Assembly (NCBI GenBank): GCA_964507445.1
Contig: CAZDQF010000019.1
Location: forward strand, 39,585-103,584
Direction of reading: 5' to 3'
From: GCA-2683135 sp964507445
Lineage (GTDB): Bacteria > Planctomycetota > GCA-002687715
DNA length: 64,000 bases
A program made the translations under genes and the position numbers. The notes beneath the pieces were generated by a model, which did not search any database, was not told where the DNA came from, and saw nothing but the letters and a program-made list of their open reading frames with translations. Of this stretch, positions 37,201 to 45,774 are shown one piece after another; position 1 is the first letter of the stretch; each line of letters begins with the position of its first letter.

Positions 37201-37700
37201 ATGGCGGCGGCGAACGCGGCACCCGTGAGGGTGAGGTCGAGGCTTGGGTACGTCCCACGGAGCCCGGCCGGGTCCATGGTCATGCAGACCCCGGCGACAC
37301 CGGCCGCGGCGAGGCCCGCGAGAGCGCGCCAGGTGGTCCGGGTCGGGTTGGGCAAGAGCGCGGCGGTGAACCCGACCACCGCTGCGGCGGTCATCATGAA
37401 CCACAGGGGCGCCAGCGGCCCTCCGTCCCGTCGATGGAGGCCGATCGCCACCAGGAGCACGGTGAGCATCGTCGCGCTGATCACGACCGAGACCCTCGCC
37501 GCACGTCGGCGCCGGAAGAACCGGGCCACGAGCCCGTCCAGGATCACCGCGGCCATACCCATGACCGCGCCGCAGGTGGCGAAGCGGCCGACCAGGGGCG
37601 CCAGCGCGGTCACCCCGGGGTCGTGAGCGAGGGCATCGATGATCGCGCACCCGGCCCCTGCCAATGCCCCGGCGGAGATCCACTGCAAGAGCCTCCTCAT
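34281..37700 (-). CDS. Membrane-anchored alkaline-phosphatase-superfamily (sulfatase-like) protein with HEAT repeats
   Basis: The 1139-residue protein has about six to seven N-terminal transmembrane helices (first 200 residues), then a periplasmic sulfatase-fold domain (about 245-620; MNILWVTIDALRGD, HLFDPHAPY, IVVAHADHGEAFNEHGRYFH), HEAT-like repeats and a C-terminal beta region. At the nucleophile position the sequence reads NATAGSMSSFLSGRYPSR, so the formylglycine motif C/S-x-P-S-R is absent and Thr is the likely nucleophile, as in phosphoethanolamine and phosphoglycerol transferases. It may therefore transfer or remove a phospho group on an envelope glycan. The ATG at 37700 overlaps the upstream stop as ATGA, which fixes the start. 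It is the last gene of a four-gene operon. Confidence 0.82.
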   Translation of the reverse strand: MRRLLQWISAGALAGAGCAIIDALAHDPGVTALAPLVGRFATCGAVMGMAAVILDGLVARFFRRRRAARVSVVISATMLTVLLVAIGLHRRDGGPLAPLWFMMTAAAVVGFTAALLPNPTRTTWRALAGLAAAGVAGVCMTMDPAGLRGTYPSLDLTLTGAAFAAAMVGIGPTLSSKPLLSALLCLLVLLTPRVVSEDYDVTATLTARSARFQVVERTLVWSGLWPPRQLDETVDEPDPETLFRSPRDRVDTGRRLAALRGADAAPMNILWVTIDALRGDVVAQGGADSLTPNLDRLAVQGCDFPDAWSQSNATAGSMSSFLSGRYPSRTPMASGWRTGEVAFESPSMAQLLGDAGFRTGWFTGLNPTTLAAPVMGRLERGFDHVVKEADSPDAQRTVQQALAWMTGEDRRFFAWVHLFDPHAPYVSWEDEPGASPRTRWESEVRHADGAVGTLLRALEREGLADDTIVVAHADHGEAFNEHGRYFHATTFFQTQIHVPLIIRVPGIPAATLPGPASNIDIPPTLLHALDMPAEPAHQGHSLLPRLLEPELRWPRLAVAETLVVDPRVPWAEERIRTITDGTYKLIEYLDGPARLLFELGTDPGEQQNLASAHPEVVSRLRGWVAALDRRFDGARSKPPKAHVLEQLRRRLTSPDEKTRTAAFLELRQDPSSLAEVEDLVGGQDPATAHTVLTLIESFVCAHLDGDGRPVPLGDEPSAVRLRLIERLGRSPRFWNAPLPEQPANMTEAESHAWDLARAARGDREAMAEVNAMIPAATHGWAQVLPTLARGGAPGVGSLARQLNATETPPDLLMRVLNGLSHGDPDQFIEYVVDRWPDPHRQLGPRHLRTVINLTLRLDEPAAARALLALYADAEPDMKRRIEERLKTFDATWTRDEVQARSRSWTQQRFETAHNKSGPEADSLRVVGAGNIPADDRRKVRGPTTLTLQNTGDWPITMGPGGTAHLRLNWGQGSREVPAAHVSLPRAVLPPGESRSVTVLMQYPKRRGRWELSPVSDPVTYEVTTGDRRQGPSIAARARARLPVRGLDSTTLFEVPLGGDVLWLEMEPAKGALEVSVDWDLPAHVPAFLCVAEGGRTALSRDAAGRWTGRITPGSATALGLAVDQGPRLIHVGEILIKQP

Positions 37701-40168
37701 GGCTTCGGCTCCCAGGCGATGCGCTTCAGGAACAGGTCGCTGGTGCTGGGCCGCTGCACCCACCCGGTCAACCCGGTTCTCAGGCTGATCCGGCGAGCGC
37801 GGTTGGAGGTGTCGTCGTCAGGTAGGGGCAGCTTCAGGGTGCGCGGCGCCCCGGAGGACACGTCGCCACCCTCCGGTTCCACCGGGCTCCCGTCGACGAA
37901 GAAGCGCAGGGGCCCTGCGGCGTCGCCTCCGGTCATGGTCACGTGGACGGCGCCCTTGCCTGCGGTGGAGATGAGGAAGTCGGCCCGGCCGCAGGTCACG
38001 TGGAGGGCGCCGGCGAGGTCCGTCGGCTTGACCGAGGTGTTCCGGATGAAGGGGAGTTCATCAACGGAGTTGAAGTCCAGGTGCTGCGGCGGATGGGGAA
38101 TCGACCACGCCACAGGGGCCTGCGTCGGCCGTATCGGCCGCCGCCATCGCAGCCGCGTCTCCGTTTCTCGGCCGAAGGCCCGGACCCGGACTTGATGCTC
38201 TCCTGATTCGAGTCCGGGGAGGGGCGCCCAGAGCACCGGTGCCCCGTCATGGCGCGCGGGGGCGAGTTGCAACGGAACCGGTTTCTCCTCGGGGCCGACG
38301 AACACCTGCACTTCGGACGGCAGGGCGTCGTCACCGAGGCGGGCCGCGGCCCTCACGACGACGCCGAATCCTCTACCGATGGCGGGCATCTCGCGGCGCG
38401 TGCTCGCGTCGATGGGGATGGCCGTGGGAGCGGGCACCGGTCGTCGTTCATCGGGCCGGCCGTGGTCCCACGAGCTTCGCTCACGGCGGGCCCGACGGAC
38501 CCAGTGGGGGTGCCCCCACAGGCTGAGGCCGTCGGCGTTGTGTGCGACCGCCACCACCCGTCCCTTGCGCACCGCGTCCATGAACGACCCCACGTCCGGG
38601 GCGCCGGCGAAGAAGAGGGTGCGGGTGCGGAGCCCCTGGTGGAGCCAGTGGAAGGGATCGGCGTGAGCGTCATGGTTGCCGAGGACCGGCAGCCTCGCGG
38701 TCCACCGTTCGATCCACGGGTGTTCTCGAACGACATCGCCGCCCGATGCGAACGCCCATCCCGCCATGAGGGCGTCGTAGCCGACACCAGCCGCGCTCTG
38801 TTCGAGAGCCGGTGCGAGGAGTTCGCGATGACCGTGGCTGGCACAGAAGAACAACGCGCCTCGCTTCCTGTCCGGGGACCAAGCCCGGCGAATGGAGGAG
38901 AAGCTGTCGTGGAGTGCGCGGTCACCGAGGGTATGGGAAGGGGAGAATACGACGTCCGAGCAATGGGTCACATAACCGAGCCCCTCGACGCCCCAGGCTC
39001 GCTCGTGCTCTTCGCGGCTGCAGGCGATCCGCAGGTCAAGGGAGAGGCCGGCGGCCACAGCTCTCGCGCGCGCTGCCCGGGCTCGTTCCTCATGTCGGAG
39101 GTCCTTGATCAGGAGCAGGTGGGCCCCGGCGGCGTGGGCCATGGCGACGCTTGTTCCGGGGTCCGGACCGGCCTGGACCAGGGCCTGGAACAGCTTCAGG
39201 TCGCCCGGGTCGCCGGGGTCGGGCCAGGTGCCGGAGAGCGGCTCTTCAGGCATGGCCGGCAGGGGGCGCTCCAGCAGGCGGAGGCACTCCAGGGCGAGCC
39301 AGGTGGCTTCGAGGGATGCCGGTTCGGTGGCGCTGTGGGCGAACCCGCCGGAGGTATGGCGATGGGTCGCGACCCAGCGGGCGGTGTGATCCGGCTGACG
39401 CGGCGCGGCGGCCAGTCCGCGGAGGCCGCGGAGGGCGTCGTAGGTGGCCCAGAGACCGGACACCTCGTGGTCCTCGTTGCCCTGGCGGTAGCTGCCGTCG
39501 GGATCGCGAAGACCGTGGAGGCGGGTCGCCGCCGCCTCGGCGTCCTTGATGCCCAGGCCGCTGTACAGATAGCAGTGGATCGCCGCTGCCGTGGCGCCGG
39601 CTGTGGAGGGCGCCACCGGTGGTCGGGGGATGGACTTGAAGCGGGTGCGATGGCGGACATGGGTGAACGTCTCGGAGAGCGTCGCGGGCCAACGCCAGCC
39701 GCCGTCTTCCCCACGCCACAGCGCGAGCACCTGGGAGAGCACGCGGGGGTCGACCTTGATGCCAGCGATGTCGTGCATCTCGAGGAGCGCTTCGAGCTCG
39801 GACAACGGCGGCGAGCCGATCCAGGTCATGGCGGGGAGAAACGGCGGCACGGGGGGCGGTGACCCGGGTTTGCCGTCGACCCGAGCCAGCAGGCGCGCCT
39901 TCATGGCCTGTCGCGACCAGGAGTCACCGCGAGGGAACCGCTCGATCACCTCGGCCTTGGTGGCGGACCCGGGCAGACCCGCGAGCTCGCGGCATCGGAG
40001 CACGCGCCAGGTCCAGGTGGCGTCGCCCCACGGTTGGGCCGGAGGTCCGAAGCTGCCGTCCGGTCTGGCGTGGGAGTCCAGGAACGCGGCCAGCTCCGTA
40101 TGCGGACCCTCCTGCGACAAGCAGACGGAAGAGAGGCACGCGAGGAGCACCGAGACCCTGGATCTCAT
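37697..40168 (-). CDS. Secreted alpha/alpha-toroid plus PHP-like protein
   Basis: This 823-residue protein has a signal peptide (MRSRVSVLLACLSSVCLSQ). Residues about 20-330 contain prenyltransferase/squalene-oxidase-type repeats (HARPDGSFGPP, GLRDPDGSYRQGNEDHEVSG, HRHTSGGFAHS). Residues about 340-600 have features of a PHP-type metallo-hydrolase region (HAAGAHLLLIKDLRHEERAR, THCSDVVFSPSHTLGDRALH, LPVLGNHDAHADPFHWLHQG). The C-terminus is beta-rich. The metal-binding assignment is by motif only. The gene is three bases downstream of the alcohol dehydrogenase gene and overlaps the next gene by ATGA. A GTG two codons upstream is an alternative start. Confidence 0.65.
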   Translation of the reverse strand: MRSRVSVLLACLSSVCLSQEGPHTELAAFLDSHARPDGSFGPPAQPWGDATWTWRVLRCRELAGLPGSATKAEVIERFPRGDSWSRQAMKARLLARVDGKPGSPPPVPPFLPAMTWIGSPPLSELEALLEMHDIAGIKVDPRVLSQVLALWRGEDGGWRWPATLSETFTHVRHRTRFKSIPRPPVAPSTAGATAAAIHCYLYSGLGIKDAEAAATRLHGLRDPDGSYRQGNEDHEVSGLWATYDALRGLRGLAAAPRQPDHTARWVATHRHTSGGFAHSATEPASLEATWLALECLRLLERPLPAMPEEPLSGTWPDPGDPGDLKLFQALVQAGPDPGTSVAMAHAAGAHLLLIKDLRHEERARAARARAVAAGLSLDLRIACSREEHERAWGVEGLGYVTHCSDVVFSPSHTLGDRALHDSFSSIRRAWSPDRKRGALFFCASHGHRELLAPALEQSAAGVGYDALMAGWAFASGGDVVREHPWIERWTARLPVLGNHDAHADPFHWLHQGLRTRTLFFAGAPDVGSFMDAVRKGRVVAVAHNADGLSLWGHPHWVRRARRERSSWDHGRPDERRPVPAPTAIPIDASTRREMPAIGRGFGVVVRAAARLGDDALPSEVQVFVGPEEKPVPLQLAPARHDGAPVLWAPLPGLESGEHQVRVRAFGRETETRLRWRRPIRPTQAPVAWSIPHPPQHLDFNSVDELPFIRNTSVKPTDLAGALHVTCGRADFLISTAGKGAVHVTMTGGDAAGPLRFFVDGSPVEPEGGDVSSGAPRTLKLPLPDDDTSNRARRISLRTGLTGWVQRPSTSDLFLKRIAWEPKP

Positions 40169-40177
40169 GCCCACAGC

Positions 40178-41125
40178 CTATCCGTCCATGAGCACCTTCA
40201 GCACCCCGGGTTGCCCCGCGTGTTCGATGCCCCGCGCCGCGTCGGCGAGGGGGTACCGGGCGACGATCATGGGGCGGGGGTCCACGGCGCCGTCCGCCAA
40301 CGCGGTCATGGCCTTGTGGAACGGCCCGCATCGGGAACCCACCAGGGTGATCTCGTCCACCACCAGGGGGGCGAGGTCCATGGTGGTGGGTCGCTCGGTC
40401 GTGGTCTTGAGGACGACGGTCCCACGGGGTCGCACGTGACCCATGAGCCGAGGGAGCACCTCCGGGTCCCCGGTGGCTTCGACGGCGACATGGAAGGCCC
40501 GTTCCGGGGCGTCGTCCTCCAGCAGGCCGGTCACATGGGTCGCCGAGTCGGGCAGCAGACCCCGGCGTTCGGGGTGCCGTCCGGCGCAGGTGGGGACCCC
40601 GCCGGCGATGGCGACGGCGTGGCAGATGAGGATCCCCAGCCGTCCATCTCCGGCTACCAGGACCCGTCGTTGGTGGAGGTCCACCTGCTCCGCGATCTCC
40701 AGGGCGGCCGCCAGGGGTTCCGTGAACACGGCCGCGTCGTCGGAGACGTGGTCGGGGACGGGCACCAGGTTGCGATCCGGGAGGATCAGCTCCTCCGCGA
40801 AGGCCCCCGGATGATCCAGGATGCCGAGGACCGTTCTCTGCGGACAATGGTGGCTGTTGTCTTCCCGACAAGAGCGGCACTGGCCGCAACCGGCGTTGAT
40901 GTCGCCGACCACACGCTGTCCGGCGAGGGGGCCGTCCATGGCGACGCCGACGAACTCGTGCCCGGGCACGCCCGTGAAGTCCATGTACCCGCGGCGTAGG
41001 GCCAGATCCGTGGCGCAGACCCCGGCGCGGGTCACGCGGATGCGGGTGCAGCCCGGCTGGGCGGACGGTGAGGACAGGTCCTCGCGTAGCCGCGCGGTCC
41101 CGTTCTCGAACCACAGGCCCCTCAT
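40178..41125 (-). CDS. Zinc-dependent medium-chain alcohol dehydrogenase
   Basis: This is an MDR-family NAD(P)-dependent dehydrogenase of 315 residues. The catalytic-zinc region is RAGVCATDLALRRGY and GVPGHEFVG. The structural-zinc cysteines are in NAGCGQCRSCREDNSHHCPQ. The nucleotide-binding segment is RVLVAGDGRLGILICHAVAI. It resembles threonine- or sorbitol-dehydrogenase-like proteins; the substrate is unknown. The ATG at 41125 overlaps the NamZ-fusion stop (ATGA), so I prefer it to the longer open frame. Confidence 0.88.
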   Translation of the reverse strand: MRGLWFENGTARLREDLSSPSAQPGCTRIRVTRAGVCATDLALRRGYMDFTGVPGHEFVGVAMDGPLAGQRVVGDINAGCGQCRSCREDNSHHCPQRTVLGILDHPGAFAEELILPDRNLVPVPDHVSDDAAVFTEPLAAALEIAEQVDLHQRRVLVAGDGRLGILICHAVAIAGGVPTCAGRHPERRGLLPDSATHVTGLLEDDAPERAFHVAVEATGDPEVLPRLMGHVRPRGTVVLKTTTERPTTMDLAPLVVDEITLVGSRCGPFHKAMTALADGAVDPRPMIVARYPLADAARGIEHAGQPGVLKVLMDG

Positions 41126-43320
41126 GGCCCCCGTGTCCTCTTGTAGAGGAGGTGTGCGTCTCGCTGCTCCAGGAACCGCCTCAGGTCCGGTTGCCATCGC
41201 CGCTCCAGGATGGCGAACGGGCGCCGCGCCAGCACGCCGTCCAGGGTCTCGTGGTGCTTGAGGAGGCGGGGGAGTTTCCTGGTGTCCCAGGCCTCTCCGT
41301 GATGATGAACCAGGACGGAGGCCAGGGTCAGGCCCAGGCGCACCGGGCGCAGGGTCTCACGGTCGGTGATGGTGAAGCGGACCCCGGAGCAGCGCTGGTC
41401 CTTGAACTTGCTGGCGTCCGGCGTGAACCACGTGGGCGCGATCTCGACCCCCGGGATTCTCGCCCCCTGGAGCGCCCGTGCCACCGCCTCGCCGTCCATC
41501 CACGGCGCGCCCACGTGTTCGAAGGGCGTGGCGGTGCCGCGGCCCACGGAGAGGTTGGTGGTCTCGAGGACCCCGATCCCCGGATAGAGCAGGGCCTCGT
41601 CCAGGCTGCGCATGTTCGGTGACGGGTTGATCCACGGGAGCCCGCAGGTATCCAGGTGCCGCTCACGTGACCAGCCCTCGCAGCGGATCACTTGCAGGTC
41701 CAACCGCAACCCCAGCTCACTGCGAGCCAGCCCTGCCAGCTCTCCCACGGTCATGCCGTGTCGGATGGGGATGGGCAGGCGCCCGACGAAGTCGAGGGCG
41801 TCGGCGTCGGCGATGGGACCTTCCACGAGCACGCCTGCGATGGGGTTGGGGCGGTCCAGGACGATGAACCGGGTCCCCTGATTCGCCGCCTCTTCCATGC
41901 AGTTCACCATGGTGGAGACGTAGGTGTAGAAGCGGGTGCCGATGTCCTGGATGTCGAACACCAGGGCGTCGAGTCCGCGCAGCGCCGCCGCGGACGGCCT
42001 GCGAGACTCGCCGTAGAGGCTGTGCACCTTGAGCCCCGTCTTCTCGTCCACCTCGTCCTCCACCTTGGAGTCCAGGACGCCGCGGATGCCGTGTTCAGGT
42101 GAGAAGAGGGTCTTGAGGTGGACGCGGCGAGACTCGTTCAGGATGTCGATGGTGGAGCGCCCCTCGCGGGTGCGACCGGTGTGGTTGGTGATGAGCCCGA
42201 CCTTCAGGCCGCGCAGGTTCCTCGGCCAGCCTCGTCGCTCCACGACGTCGACGCCGGTCAGCACGCCGTCGGGGGAGCAGCCCGCCGCCACCGCGATCTC
42301 GTCTCGAAGCGGGCCGACCTCGGCGCCCGCTTCGCCCGCGAGCCTGCTGGCCAGCAGGACCGCGCTGCGTCCCGACGGCCCCAACCACACCGCGGTGCCG
42401 GTGAACCCGGTGTGCCAGATGACGCCGGCGGACCCGACACGCCATCCCAGCCCGCGTGTGTCGCGGGAGCCAGGGAGCCGGGTCATGGCGGCGACGGTCT
42501 CCCGTTTGAGGACCCGCTCCCCGGTCTCACTCATCCCGCCGTCGGCCAGCATGCGAAGGAACCGGCGCAGGTCCTCCGCGGTGGAGAACATGCCCGCGTG
42601 TCCGGCCACCCCTCCGAGGGCCCGCGCTCGCGGATCGTGGACGATCCCCTTCAGGGGCGCCTCCCCGGCCCGGGCGGGTTCCGTGGGGACGCAGCGGTCT
42701 CGCCATGGGAGCTCCGGGGCCGCGTCTGTCCGCACGAAGCGGGTGTCGGTCATGCCGCAGGGTTCGAAGATCCGATCTCTGGCGTAGGCATCGAGGGGTG
42801 CCCCGGTGAGCTCCTCCACGATCCACCCGAGGACGATGAAGCCCACGTCCGTGTAGATGGTGCGGCTGCCCGGAGGGGCCCGGAGGTCGAGGGCGTAGAT
42901 GCGGCGTCGAGCTTCCGCCGCGCCGTTGAGGTAGTCCCGCAGGGCGTTATCGGGGAGCAGCCCGCCGCGGTGGCGGAGCAGCTGCTCGATGGTGATCTCC
43001 TCCTTGCCGTTGGTGCCGAAGCCCCTCAGGTGGTCCGCCGCCTTGTCGTCGAGGTTGAGTCGTCCCGACTCCACGAGCTGCATGACGGCGGTGGTGGTGC
43101 ACACCACCTTGGTGAGGGAGGCGCAGTCGAAGATCGCGTTGGACGGGTGATGAACCGTCGCCCGCTCGATCCTGCCTCGAGGGCCTTGGATGACGCAGCT
43201 TGCCCCGGGCAGCCCGTATCGGGACACCCCCTCCCGCAGGGTCGCTTCCAGCTCATGCTCTCCCTGGGTGTGTGCCGTCAGGGAGCTGATGATGAGGGCG
43301 GTGATGGTGAGCGTCCGCAT
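41122..43320 (-). CDS. Serine hydrolase (beta-lactamase family) fused to NamZ-type exo-beta-N-acetylmuramidase
   Basis: A signal peptide is followed by a class-C beta-lactamase/esterase-like domain with the SxxK motif in ASLTKV, YTDVG in the YxN position and HTGFTGT near the HxG motif (about 25-340). The second half is a DUF1343/NamZ domain (about 345-730): GLKVGLITNHTGRTREGRST, LFSPEHGIRGVLD, LVFDIQDIGTRFYTYVSTM and FIVLDRPNPIAG. NamZ releases N-acetylmuramic acid from the non-reducing end of peptidoglycan fragments; the partner domain may cleave an ester or amide of the glycan or peptide. The start is the ATG at 43320; a GTG at 43338 is possible. It opens a four-gene operon. Confidence 0.88.
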   Translation of the reverse strand: MRTLTITALIISSLTAHTQGEHELEATLREGVSRYGLPGASCVIQGPRGRIERATVHHPSNAIFDCASLTKVVCTTTAVMQLVESGRLNLDDKAADHLRGFGTNGKEEITIEQLLRHRGGLLPDNALRDYLNGAAEARRRIYALDLRAPPGSRTIYTDVGFIVLGWIVEELTGAPLDAYARDRIFEPCGMTDTRFVRTDAAPELPWRDRCVPTEPARAGEAPLKGIVHDPRARALGGVAGHAGMFSTAEDLRRFLRMLADGGMSETGERVLKRETVAAMTRLPGSRDTRGLGWRVGSAGVIWHTGFTGTAVWLGPSGRSAVLLASRLAGEAGAEVGPLRDEIAVAAGCSPDGVLTGVDVVERRGWPRNLRGLKVGLITNHTGRTREGRSTIDILNESRRVHLKTLFSPEHGIRGVLDSKVEDEVDEKTGLKVHSLYGESRRPSAAALRGLDALVFDIQDIGTRFYTYVSTMVNCMEEAANQGTRFIVLDRPNPIAGVLVEGPIADADALDFVGRLPIPIRHGMTVGELAGLARSELGLRLDLQVIRCEGWSRERHLDTCGLPWINPSPNMRSLDEALLYPGIGVLETTNLSVGRGTATPFEHVGAPWMDGEAVARALQGARIPGVEIAPTWFTPDASKFKDQRCSGVRFTITDRETLRPVRLGLTLASVLVHHHGEAWDTRKLPRLLKHHETLDGVLARRPFAILERRWQPDLRRFLEQRDAHLLYKRTRGP

Positions 43321-43397
43321 GGCGAGAGCATAGGGCACAGGTCCTGATCCTGTTGGCTGCCGGGCGGCGACAGTCTGCGGGCACTACAATCGACGGC

Positions 43398-44051
43398 GTG
43401 GGTCATCCGCTCATCGGTATCACCGCGGACATACGGGACGGACGTCACTCTCTCAAGCCGTCCTATGTGGACGCCATCCTCGCCGCCGACGGTGTCCCCA
43501 TGATCCTGCCGCCGTACGGTGCTCTGGCAGAGGAGTTCGTGGATCGATGCGACGGGGTCCTGCTGACCGGCGGCGATGACCCCATCATGGAGGTGTTCGG
43601 CGTGCCGACCCACCCGGGAGCGACCCGGGTGGACCCGTTGCGGCAGGAGGCGGATCTGGCGCTGCTGGATTGTCTCGATGAGCGACCGGACGTGCCGGTG
43701 CTGGCGGTCTGCCTGGGGATGCAGCTCCTGGGGCTCCGGTCGGGGGGGAGCCTCCACCAGGAACTGGGGGAGGTGATCGAAGACCCGGCGCTGCACATGG
43801 ATGATCGCGTTCATCGCGTGGCGGGCGACCTGGGCTCCGGTCTCGTCACCAGCTGGCATCATCAGGCGCTGGCCCATCCGGGATGCTTGGAGGTGGTGGC
43901 GCGATCCGAGGATGGCCTCATCGAGGCAATACAGGACCCGGGGAAGAGGTTCTGTATAGGCATCCAGTGGCACCCGGAGCGGACCGAGGATGTCTCGCTG
44001 GGACAGGGGCTCATCCGGGGATTCGTCGACGCCTGCCGTGGATTGGCGTAG
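43398..44051 (+). CDS. Gamma-glutamyl-gamma-aminobutyrate hydrolase family (class I glutamine amidotransferase-like)
   Basis: This 217-residue protein matches peptidase C26/PuuD-like enzymes. It opens with HPLIGITADIRDGRHSLKPS, has GVLLTGGDDPIM, the nucleophile Cys in VCLGMQLLGL and the catalytic His/Glu in IQWHPERTED. These enzymes cut gamma-glutamyl amide bonds in the cytoplasm. I use the GTG at 43398, where homology begins. It is divergent from the NamZ fusion gene. Confidence 0.88.
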   Translation: MGHPLIGITADIRDGRHSLKPSYVDAILAADGVPMILPPYGALAEEFVDRCDGVLLTGGDDPIMEVFGVPTHPGATRVDPLRQEADLALLDCLDERPDVPVLAVCLGMQLLGLRSGGSLHQELGEVIEDPALHMDDRVHRVAGDLGSGLVTSWHHQALAHPGCLEVVARSEDGLIEAIQDPGKRFCIGIQWHPERTEDVSLGQGLIRGFVDACRGLA

Positions 44052-44078
44052 GCTGGTCTGATCCCAGGAGTTTGTTCA

Positions 44079-45725
44079 ATGATCCATCAATCGACTGTTG
44101 TTGCGCCACTGGTGATCGTCTGCGTTCTGGTCGCGGGCGTGTCGGGGCAGGAGGTGATCACGTTGCGAAGCGGCAACGGAAGTCCGGGCGGCCAGGACGC
44201 CAACATCACCTTCGTTGCCGGGCCGTTCGCGGCCCCCTTCACCGCTACGGATTACTCCAACGCGGCGGGCGGAGCGCCGGCGGAGATCATCCCCAACGGC
44301 AGCTTCGGATGGGCGAGCCCTCTCTCCACCGACCCTCTGGCTTTGTGGATCTCCACGGCCCAGTCCGGGGCCCAGCCGCAGGGCTTGTTCGCTGTGCCCT
44401 TCACCGTCAACAGCTCCGTGGTGGGTCTGGCCACCATCAGCATCAACATGCTGGTGGACGACTTCCTGGGCGACGGCACCAACACGGGTATGCACATGAA
44501 CGGGATACCGATCCCCAACACCGCCACCACCGCGGCGGGTACCTGGGCCAATGAGGTGGGCTTCACGGCGGTGGACATCACCGCCGTCGTGAGCCCTGGG
44601 GCCAACTACCTCTACCTCTACGGCAACAACACCGGCGGCCCCGGAGGGCTGAACTTCAGCGCCACCATCACGGTGTACTCCTCTCCCGAGTATCAGGTGA
44701 ACCAGGCAGGCGCCAGCCTGGACATCGACGGGCTCCCCAGCAGCCCGGCGGCGCCCATGACCGCGACCCGCTGCCCCGGGCAGCCCGTGACCGTGAACTT
44801 CGCCAGCAGCAACCCGGGGCTCCCCTACGAGGTGGGCGTCACGGCTCCGGACCCGCTGATCTCCGCTACGTCCGGCGCCTTCGTGTTGCCGGATGGCCAG
44901 GTCCTGAACCTGAACACCACGGCGCCGTCCATCAGCTTCATCAACGGCTTCGCCTTCACGACGCCGTTCCCCGCGCCGTCGTTCTCCGCCACGGTGAGCG
45001 TGACGGCGCCCGTGGCCACCAGCGCGCAGATGGCGGTGGTGGCGCCGAGCCAGCTGAGCGGGTACTTCCTCAGCGCCCCCTGCGTCCTCGATACCAGCGG
45101 GGCGCCGACCCTCTTGCTCTCCCTGCCGGATGACGGCAACGCCCAGGTCATCCTCGGCGCGCCGCCCCTGTGCTACACCGCCGGCGTCTCGTTCTACGGC
45201 ACGGTGTACAACGACCTCTACGTCAACTCCAACGGCGACGTCAGCTTCACCATCGGGCACGGTGACTTCACCGCCACCTCCGGCGAGTGGCAGTCCCAGA
45301 TGCCTCGGATCGGCATCCAGTCGGACCTGGAGCCCAACGTCTTCGGTAGCGTGGACGTCACCGTGGCGGGACCGGCGTTGCAGGTGAACTACCTGAACGT
45401 GACCGAGTGGGGCACCGGCGGCGGCGGCCAGAGCAGCTGGACCGTGGAGTTCAACGGCAGCCTGGCGGTGGCCGCGATCACCGGGTTCGTCACCTCCGGA
45501 ACCTGGGGCGCCACCTCCTGCGTCGGCGGAGCGACCTTGGGGGCCGGCGGCACCCACCCGGCGCTGGTGAGCTTCGACGCCCTGGCGGGCGGCGGCTTGC
45601 AGGCCAACGCCAACGTTACGGACAGCATCATCGACGAGAACCCGGCGGGGATGTTGATCAACACCACCCCGTGGACGGACGTGTTGCTGCCACTCGGCGA
45701 CGGCTCGACCTACATCGTCAACTGA
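44079..45725 (+). CDS. Secreted beta-rich protein with NIDO-like C-terminal domain
   Basis: The 548-residue protein has a signal peptide (APLVIVCVLVAGVSGQ). It is rich in Gly, Thr, Asn and Val with predicted beta-sandwich domains. Residues about 225-345 (PGQPVTVNFASSNPGLPYEV, VLPDGQVLNLN) look related to the C-terminal domain of the secreted dehydrogenase at 23094. Residues about 360-548 (VSFYGTVYNDLYVNSNGDVS, MPRIGIQSDLEPN) resemble a nidogen-like (NIDO) domain. It is probably an extracellular adhesive or matrix protein. The name is descriptive only. Confidence 0.7.
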   Translation: MIHQSTVVAPLVIVCVLVAGVSGQEVITLRSGNGSPGGQDANITFVAGPFAAPFTATDYSNAAGGAPAEIIPNGSFGWASPLSTDPLALWISTAQSGAQPQGLFAVPFTVNSSVVGLATISINMLVDDFLGDGTNTGMHMNGIPIPNTATTAAGTWANEVGFTAVDITAVVSPGANYLYLYGNNTGGPGGLNFSATITVYSSPEYQVNQAGASLDIDGLPSSPAAPMTATRCPGQPVTVNFASSNPGLPYEVGVTAPDPLISATSGAFVLPDGQVLNLNTTAPSISFINGFAFTTPFPAPSFSATVSVTAPVATSAQMAVVAPSQLSGYFLSAPCVLDTSGAPTLLLSLPDDGNAQVILGAPPLCYTAGVSFYGTVYNDLYVNSNGDVSFTIGHGDFTATSGEWQSQMPRIGIQSDLEPNVFGSVDVTVAGPALQVNYLNVTEWGTGGGGQSSWTVEFNGSLAVAAITGFVTSGTWGATSCVGGATLGAGGTHPALVSFDALAGGGLQANANVTDSIIDENPAGMLINTTPWTDVLLPLGDGSTYIVN

Positions 45726-45747
45726 CCAGCGAGCTCGACGGTTGGTG

Positions 45748-45774
45748 GGGCTGCGGCGCTCTGCGCCGTGGCCC
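45748..45774. terminator. Strong hairpin between convergent genes
   Basis: GGGCTGCGGCGC (45748-45759) pairs with GCGCCGTGGCCC (45763-45774) over 12 pairs including two G.U wobbles, with loop TCT. It sits between the stops at 45725 and 45775 and can end transcription from both sides, although no T tract is present. Confidence 0.6.
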
